DNA from: Profundibacter amoris
Lineage (GTDB): Bacteria; Pseudomonadota; Alphaproteobacteria; Rhodobacterales; Rhodobacteraceae
Assembly: GCF_003544895.1 (NCBI RefSeq)
Contig: NZ_CP032125.1
Span: forward strand, 2,370,001 to 2,434,000
DNA: 64,000 bases
Direction: 5' to 3'
In this document: positions 61,978-64,000 of the stretch, piece after piece
Numbering within the stretch: the stretch's first letter is position 1
Layout: every line of letters starts with the position of its first letter
Position numbers and translations under genes: made by a program
Notes under the pieces: generated by a model
The model's input: the letters and a program-made list of their open reading frames with translations, nothing else
What the model was told of the DNA's origin: nothing
Database searches by the model: none

Positions 61978-63063
61978 TTATTCTGCGGGGATTTCGGAAA
62001 AGGGTGCGGCGGCATCAGGCGTCCAGCGCATCACTACGCTTTCGATGATAATCACCACCAGCCACAGGCCGAATATGCCGATGATCCCCAGCAATCCGTC
62101 CGGCCCTTGCGGCAGGGCATAGTCGTAAAACCCGGCACCGGTTTTCGGGATCAACTGACCGTCGATGAACACGGCCCAGCGCAGCAGCCATGCCCCGCCC
62201 AACGTGACCAGCCCCAGCAAGGCACCAAACCACAGTTTGCGGGCATAGATGCCGAATATCGCGCTGATGCCAAAGGCTGCCAACAGCTCCCACCCCAGCA
62301 ATTGCCAATGGGGGGAAGCCGAAACCACAGCCAGCGCACGCGCTTCGGGGTTGGTGCCCCCGCCCATGCCCATCATCAACCAGACCGCGCCGGTCAGCAG
62401 GGTCAGCAGCGAAAACAACGCCATCACGCGGCCCAGATGGGCACCGGTGGTACGGCGGGTTTCCGATCCGCTTTCCGCCAGAAAAGCATTGACCAGAAGG
62501 CCCATCGCGGCACTTGCAGAAACACCCGAGAAGAAGAAAAACGCAATCAGGGTATAGCTGTGCCACAGTGGGCGCGATTTCACGATCATCACTTCCGAGC
62601 CGGTATATAGCGCCACCAGCAAGGCCAGCAGACCGGTCAGCAGCGCCATCGGTTTGATCAGGCCGCTATAGTCGCCAGACCCAAGGCGCAGCCAACGGGG
62701 CAGAACCGGCCGCATCACCAGCCAGCCATAAACGATTGAAACCGCAGCAAAGGCCGGCAGGAAATAGGCGCCCCAGCTCATCCAGCTCCAGGGGGTGAAA
62801 TTGGCGTAGAAATGCCAGAACCGTGCTGGTTGGTGCAAATCGGCCAGCAAGGCCACAGGCGCGACCACCGCCGCCGACCACATCACCAGAATGTCGATAC
62901 GGGCGGCATTTTCCCAATCCGGGCGGCGCAGAACCGTCCACATCAGACTGGTCAGCGCCGCGCCAACCGCAATGGCAACGAAAAAGAAATAGGACACCGC
63001 CCAAGGCAGCCACGAAATCTCGTGGGTGATGTTCACGGTTTCGATGATGTTTGGAACGCTCAT
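61978..63063 (-). CDS. ttrC: NrfD-family quinol-oxidising membrane subunit
   Basis: A 361-residue, about 8-9 helix NrfD/PsrC-type subunit that anchors the reductase and passes electrons from menaquinol or ubiquinol. Typical are the first helix 'LPWAVSYFFFVAIAVGAALTSL', 'LADLHQPARFWHFYANFTPWSWMSWGAYFL' and the later 'GGTNPEARALAVVSASPHW' loop. It overlaps ttrB by 4 bp (ATGA) and lies 22 bp upstream of ttrA. It has no haem or Fe-S ligands, as expected. Confidence 0.88.
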   Translation of the reverse strand: MSVPNIIETVNITHEISWLPWAVSYFFFVAIAVGAALTSLMWTVLRRPDWENAARIDILVMWSAAVVAPVALLADLHQPARFWHFYANFTPWSWMSWGAYFLPAFAAVSIVYGWLVMRPVLPRWLRLGSGDYSGLIKPMALLTGLLALLVALYTGSEVMIVKSRPLWHSYTLIAFFFFSGVSASAAMGLLVNAFLAESGSETRRTTGAHLGRVMALFSLLTLLTGAVWLMMGMGGGTNPEARALAVVSASPHWQLLGWELLAAFGISAIFGIYARKLWFGALLGLVTLGGAWLLRWAVFIDGQLIPKTGAGFYDYALPQGPDGLLGIIGIFGLWLVVIIIESVVMRWTPDAAAPFSEIPAE

Positions 63064-63836
63064 GATCTTGCCTCCTCATTCCCCGTGCCGAATTTTTCTT
63101 GCAGGGTTTGCAGAATGCCCTGCCCTTCCACCTTGCCTTCAAAGGCGGTTTCCAGACCGATGTAATAGACATGCGGATCGGTCCCCATTTCCGGGCGCAG
63201 CACCTTGACGGCATCACCCGCCTCGGCCAGCAATTTGCTGATTTCGCTTTCGGGATCGTTCACATCGCCAAAGATGCGCGCGCCACCGGTGCAGGTTTCA
63301 ACACAGGCCGGCAGCAACCCCGCTTCGACCCGATGCACACAGAAGGTGCATTTGTCGGCGGTGTTGGTTTTCGGATTGATAAAGCGGGCGTCATAGGGGC
63401 AGGCCTGAACGCAATAGGCACAACCGACGCATTTGTCGGCGTCCACCACCACAATGCCGTCTTCGCGCTGAAACGTGGCCTGAACCGGACAGACCGGCAC
63501 GCAAGGCGGGTTGTCGCAATGGTTGCACAGACGCGGCAGGGTAAAGCTGGCGACGGTCTGGGTTTCGTCATCCACATCCACCACATCGTATTGGGTGACA
63601 ATGGTGCGAAAATCGCCAATCGGGGTCTGGTTTTCCATTGTGCAGGCCACGGTGCAAGCCTGACAGCCAATGCAGCGGCGCAAATCGATCGCCATTGCAT
63701 AACGTTTGCTCGGATCCCCTCCGTGACGTTCGGGTGCCAGCGCAGCCGCATCGGCAGGGGCGGCCACGGCGCAACTGACAGCGCCGCAGGTCAAAGCCCC
63801 GCTTTTTGTTAAGAAAGAACGACGTGAAATATCCAT
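63060..63836 (-). CDS. ttrB: Four-cluster ferredoxin subunit of tetrathionate reductase
   Basis: A 258-residue electron-transfer subunit with a twin-arginine signal (SRRSFLTKSG) and Cys motifs for four [4Fe-4S] clusters: 'RCIGCQACTVAC', 'RLCNHCDNPPCVPVCP', 'KCVGCAYCVQACP' and 'KCTFCVHRV...CVETC'. It carries electrons from TtrC to TtrA. ATG 63836 is preceded by GGAGG about 10 nt upstream; an in-frame upstream extension is not supported. First gene of ttrBCA. Confidence 0.9.
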   Translation of the reverse strand: MDISRRSFLTKSGALTCGAVSCAVAAPADAAALAPERHGGDPSKRYAMAIDLRRCIGCQACTVACTMENQTPIGDFRTIVTQYDVVDVDDETQTVASFTLPRLCNHCDNPPCVPVCPVQATFQREDGIVVVDADKCVGCAYCVQACPYDARFINPKTNTADKCTFCVHRVEAGLLPACVETCTGGARIFGDVNDPESEISKLLAEAGDAVKVLRPEMGTDPHVYYIGLETAFEGKVEGQGILQTLQEKFGTGNEEARS

Positions 63837-63934
63837 GGCCCGAAACCTCCGAAAACTTAAGTATTCAAAAGAGTGGTAAGGCCATGGCGGCAGAGAAGGT
63901 ATTGGTGCAACCCCCAAGGAGGATAGGGAAAACC
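63837..63934. promoter_or_regulatory. ttr promoter region
   Basis: A 98-bp gap between the regulator stop and ttrB start must hold the ttrBCA promoter. It contains the palindromic AACTTAAGT core (around 63853-63861) in an AT-rich stretch, a possible regulator site. I see no clear -35/-10 pair or FNR box. Confidence 0.35.
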
Positions 63935-64000
63935 CTAGGTTTCGGCTAGCGCCCATATCCGGGCCAGCTCGGCAACGCTGTCGACCTGCATCTTGTCCAT
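63935..64000 (-). CDS. C-terminus of a FixJ/NarL-type response regulator (TtrR-like), partial
   Basis: The last 21 codons run off the window end (MDKMQVDSVAELARIWALAET, stop TAG at 63935-63937). 'KMQVDSVAELARIW' matches the end of the LuxR-type DNA-binding helix of FixJ/NarL response regulators ('KM.A.S...LVR'). Lying next to ttrBCA in the same direction suggests a TtrR-like activator of tetrathionate respiration. A TtrS-type sensor could lie beyond the window. Confidence 0.65.
   Translation of the reverse strand: MDKMQVDSVAELARIWALAET

Noticed and set aside
1-64000. tRNA, rRNA, CRISPR arrays, riboswitches
   Set aside because: No repeat-spacer pattern, cloverleaf-like gene or conserved riboswitch core was seen on reading; negative evidence only, since no model search could be run.

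Overview
The window is a GC-rich chromosomal segment whose gene content and compact, overlapping operons fit a marine-type alphaproteobacterium, most likely Rhodobacterales/Rhodobacteraceae. This is an inference from protein families (tripartite tricarboxylate transporter, Mnh-type subunits, homoprotocatechuate pathway, Fnr-like site); no rRNA or other marker gene is present. No tRNA, rRNA, CRISPR array, phage or complete insertion sequence was seen.

Layout. 1-4.8 kb: housekeeping and accessory genes on the minus strand (partial membrane protein, MATE efflux pump, SAM methyltransferase plus leucine-rich-repeat protein, PPK2 polyphosphate kinase, D-lyxose isomerase-like cupin). 5.0-8.5 kb: a complete dTDP-L-rhamnose operon rfbCBDA on the plus strand. 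8.5-19.6 kb: a 13-gene minus-strand operon for a membrane-bound complex built from Mrp/Mnh antiporter subunits and complex I/group 4 hydrogenase-like subunits. It resembles archaeal Mbh and especially Mbx/Mbs, with two fused antiporter-like pump subunits, no [NiFe] site, an incomplete N2-type cluster site in the NuoB-like subunit, and a four-cluster ferredoxin-FAD oxidoreductase as apparent electron-input arm. 20.0-30.7 kb: a homoprotocatechuate (3,4-dihydroxyphenylacetate) meta-cleavage set (hpaH, FAH-family, hpaD, hpaE, hpaR, hpaF) continuous with a UPF0261 protein, an aldehyde dehydrogenase and a TctABC-type importer; a perfect 16-bp palindrome upstream of hpaE is the likely HpaR operator. 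30.9-37.0 kb: IclR regulator, class III aminotransferase, putidaredoxin-type ferredoxin, glutamine-synthetase-like enzyme, cytochrome P450 and glutamine amidotransferase, a combination suggesting catabolism of an amine. A 266-bp MITE-like element lies between the aminotransferase and ferredoxin genes and supplies the stop codons of both.

37.0-58.2 kb: a six-gene, 21-kb tightly coupled operon of giant proteins (286, 3278, 704, 345, 1269 and 1146 residues). Only a DUF6603-like region in the 3278-residue protein and BNR/Vps10-type propeller motifs in the 1146-residue protein can be recognised. No secretion, mobility, regulatory or phage-structural genes accompany them. 58.9-63.8 kb: ttrBCA-type tetrathionate reductase, with the last 21 codons of a FixJ/NarL-type response regulator at the window end.

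The two best candidates for undescribed biology are the giant-protein operon (37.0-58.2 kb) and the bacterial Mbx/Mbs-like energy-converting complex (8.5-19.6 kb). All functional statements are from reading the sequence and recalled family knowledge; no database search was run.
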